From an uncultured Desulfobacterales bacterium (GTDB taxonomy: Bacteria > Desulfobacterota > Desulfobacteria > Desulfobacterales > JAFDCJ01): a stretch of DNA of 15,365 nt. The notes beneath the pieces are model-generated. The model was not told the origin of the DNA. It searched no databases and worked only from the letters and a program-made list of their open reading frames with translations. The DNA is taken from positions 1 to 15,365 of the forward strand of contig CALZJV010000235.1 in the NCBI GenBank assembly GCA_945787595.1, in the 5' to 3' direction. The position numbers and the translations under genes are program-made. Shown in pieces: positions 13,764-15,365 of the stretch; position 1 is the first letter of the stretch; each line of letters opens with the position of its first letter.

Positions 13764-14150
13764 TCAATCGGAAAGAATATGGAGTCTGGACATCATATCT
13801 CCAAATTCGGCTTGTTGAATTCGATGCCCGGGAATTTTGGGTATAAAGTGCAGAGCTGATTTGACATCCGGCGAAAACACCTTGCCGACCTGAAGGTCCG
13901 GTACCTTGAGAAGAAATTTGAATTCCTCTCCGAAATCCAGAAGCAAGTCCAGATCGTCACTGTCTTCAAGAAGCTCGACCATCAGGATGTTACGAACTCG
14001 TCCCCGTCCCCTTAAATAGCGCTGCCCCCGCTGGTCGGAATAAACTTCGACAATGACATTTTCAACTGAAACTGCATGGTCTTCAGCGCCAATCAGCAAA
14101 GCCTGCTCCACCAGATATTCTCCGTCGCTGAATGGTATCCAGTTATTCAT
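13764..14150 (-). CDS. Hypothetical protein downstream of PP2C phosphatase
   Basis: A 128-aa soluble protein starting MNNWIPFSDGEYLVEQ, not recognised. It is beta-rich to about residue 60 and acidic in the middle (ELLEDSDDLDLLLDFGEEF), then hydrophobic-basic to the end. The frame extends upstream to 14312, into the phosphatase gene, but ATG 14150 is chosen because AGGGGAA lies about 8 bases before it and the preceding residues look untranslated. It begins 70 bases after the stop of the phosphatase gene on the same strand, so cotranscription is likely. Small partner proteins often accompany RsbU/SpoIIE-type phosphatases, but nothing in the sequence identifies it as an anti-sigma or STAS protein. 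Confidence 0.6.
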   Translation of the reverse strand: MNNWIPFSDGEYLVEQALLIGAEDHAVSVENVIVEVYSDQRGQRYLRGRGRVRNILMVELLEDSDDLDLLLDFGEEFKFLLKVPDLQVGKVFSPDVKSALHFIPKIPGHRIQQAEFGDMMSRLHILSD

Positions 14151-14220
14151 AGTCTTATTCCCCTGGCGCTCGGACCGGTTGTCATGCCGCATAATATGCA
14201 AGTTTTCATTGATTCCAAAT

Positions 14221-15365
14221 TCAGGCAATCCGTCTGATGGCCAGCAGGGTGATATCATCAAATTGGTCGGCCCCGCCAATGTGCTCCTGAAGGCTGCTTG
14301 CGATTTGATCAAGCAACTCGGTGGCGGTGGATGACGGTGTTTCTAATAACGACACCAACCGTTCCATGGTGAAAAATGCACCGTCTGGTGAGCCGGCCTC
14401 TGTCACACCATCCGTGTATCCCAATAGAAGGTCTCCCGGCTCCATATGAGTCTGCCCGATCCTAAAATCGATTTCCGGTTCGATACCCACCGCCGGCCCC
14501 GTAAACGAAAGATTCTCTTTTATACCTCCAGCGGGTCCTACAATAAGTAACGGCTCATGTCCCCCGTTGATATAACTCAGCTCGCCCGAATCCGGATCCA
14601 GTATCCCAAAAAACAATGTGGCGAACATGGCAAGATCACCGTGATTTAAGGCTATGTAATTATTGGTGAAATTAACGGCTTTCAGAGCTGTGATCTGTGT
14701 CGGATCCAAAGATGAGCTGTCCGCAAACCGGTCAGACTGATTTAGAAAGGTTTCACCGCAGGTTAACGGCAATCCGTCCATGGATGTTTGACCCGAAAAC
14801 ACGCGGATCAGGCTGCGAAATAGGGCCATAAAAAGTGCGGCCCCTACACCTTTGTCACACACGTCTGCGACCACAAAGCCGATGCTACCCCCGGGAAGCT
14901 GGAAGACATCATAGAAATCACCGGCTACCTGACGGGCCGGTTTGAAAAATGCGGCGGTTTCCCAGCCCGGCATTTGCAGCAATTGTTCGGGTAAAAAATT
15001 AATCTGCATTTGTCGGCCTTTTTCCAGCTCGTCGTTGAGTACCTGGGAGTAGGCCTCAACCTGCTGAAAACTTTCCATCAGTGCCGCCTCTGCTTTTTTC
15101 CGTTCGTTTATTGCATCGGATATTTGCCGGTACATCTGCCGAAATGCACCGATCACTTCACCCAACTCATCGTTGCGTTGAACTTTGACCGAATAAAATT
15201 CAGGGGTTTGATTGTCTTTGCTCAATGATTCACCGGCTCGAATGAGATCATGCCTCAAATCCAAAATAGGATTAACCACCATCCATCGCAGGGTGAGCCA
15301 GGTGCCCACGGTTACAACGAGCGAAATGATCACCACCAGCCCTGCAATTCGTAAAAAAAAGGCAA
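14221..15365 (-). CDS. HAMP-PP2C (RsbU/SpoIIE-type) serine phosphatase, 5' end outside window
   Basis: A partial gene; the frame is open to the window edge at 15365, so the true start and probably a sensor region lie outside. In order from the visible N-terminus: the end of a membrane helix (IAGLVVIISLVVTVGTWLTL), a HAMP domain (NPILDLRHDLIRAGESL ... NDELGEVIGAFRQM), a coiled-coil linker (AINERKKAEAALMES), and a SpoIIE/PP2C domain. The PP2C domain has QINFLPEQLLQMPG, ARQVAGDFYDVF, VADVCDKGVGAALFM, LLGYTDGVTEA and QFDDITLLAIRR, so the metal-binding aspartates are present. These phosphatases dephosphorylate anti-sigma-factor antagonists or similar regulators in response to a signal sensed across the membrane; the target here is unknown. 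It is probably cotranscribed with the 128-aa gene downstream. Confidence 0.9.
   Translation of the reverse strand, partial: AFFLRIAGLVVIISLVVTVGTWLTLRWMVVNPILDLRHDLIRAGESLSKDNQTPEFYSVKVQRNDELGEVIGAFRQMYRQISDAINERKKAEAALMESFQQVEAYSQVLNDELEKGRQMQINFLPEQLLQMPGWETAAFFKPARQVAGDFYDVFQLPGGSIGFVVADVCDKGVGAALFMALFRSLIRVFSGQTSMDGLPLTCGETFLNQSDRFADSSSLDPTQITALKAVNFTNNYIALNHGDLAMFATLFFGILDPDSGELSYINGGHEPLLIVGPAGGIKENLSFTGPAVGIEPEIDFRIGQTHMEPGDLLLGYTDGVTEAGSPDGAFFTMERLVSLLETPSSTATELLDQIASSLQEHIGGADQFDDITLLAIRRIA

Noticed and set aside
14151..14312. Extended N-terminus of the 128-aa gene into the phosphatase coding region
   Set aside because: The good ribosome binding site is at ATG 14150, and the upstream residues are the antisense-frame shadow of the phosphatase C-terminus and spacer.

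Overview
The window looks like a chromosomal segment of a mesophilic anaerobic or microaerobic Desulfobacterota (former Deltaproteobacteria, Desulfobacterales-like) bacterium. This is an inference from gene content: two rubrerythrin-like diiron proteins, a probable selenoprotein, HAMP/PP2C signalling, moderately AT-rich intergenic DNA and many lineage-specific hypothetical proteins. No rRNA, tRNA, intact insertion sequence or CRISPR array was seen.

Layout. Positions 1-554 hold no convincing gene. A small Cys-containing hypothetical protein (555-914, +) converges on a ferritin-like protein (959-1444, -), with a palindrome between them. An ADP-ribosylglycohydrolase (DraG-like) pseudogene (1822-2623, +) follows, disabled by a TAA, a TAG and a 7-bp tandem duplication. 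After it come a 118-bp imperfect inverted-repeat element and a remnant of a minus-strand reading frame.

The centrepiece is a tightly packed cluster at 3112-6028: a dynamin-like membrane GTPase, a DUF1285-like protein, and a rhodanese/rubrerythrin-like fusion. In the fusion the catalytic cysteine codon of the rhodanese domain is TGA. The frame is open on both sides of this TGA, and a stem-loop resembling a bacterial SECIS lies directly downstream. I read this as a selenocysteine-containing sulfurtransferase fused to a four-helix diiron module.

Positions 6161-7762 carry a small hypothetical gene and a PlsB/PlsC-like glycerol-phosphate acyltransferase. A small minus-strand coiled-coil protein (7876-8154) and an ArdC-like/ImmA-IrrE metallopeptidase (8364-9269) come next; the peptidase keeps HELGH but lacks the usual downstream Glu. 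A 66-codon gene (9642-9842) starts with TTG behind a near-perfect ribosome binding site.

An apparent three-gene operon (10193-12546) encodes a membrane-anchored coiled-coil protein, an exported protein and an AMP nucleosidase, and ends in a well-formed intrinsic terminator. It is followed by a strongly structured non-coding element (about 12562-12675), a broken reading frame (12940-13160) and a two-TM SHOCT-domain protein (13161-13655). The right edge is a minus-strand pair: a HAMP-PP2C (RsbU/SpoIIE-type) phosphatase running off the window, and an unrecognised 128-aa protein downstream of it.

The observation most worth following up is the TGA-containing rhodanese-ferritin fusion and its linkage to a dynamin-like GTPase.
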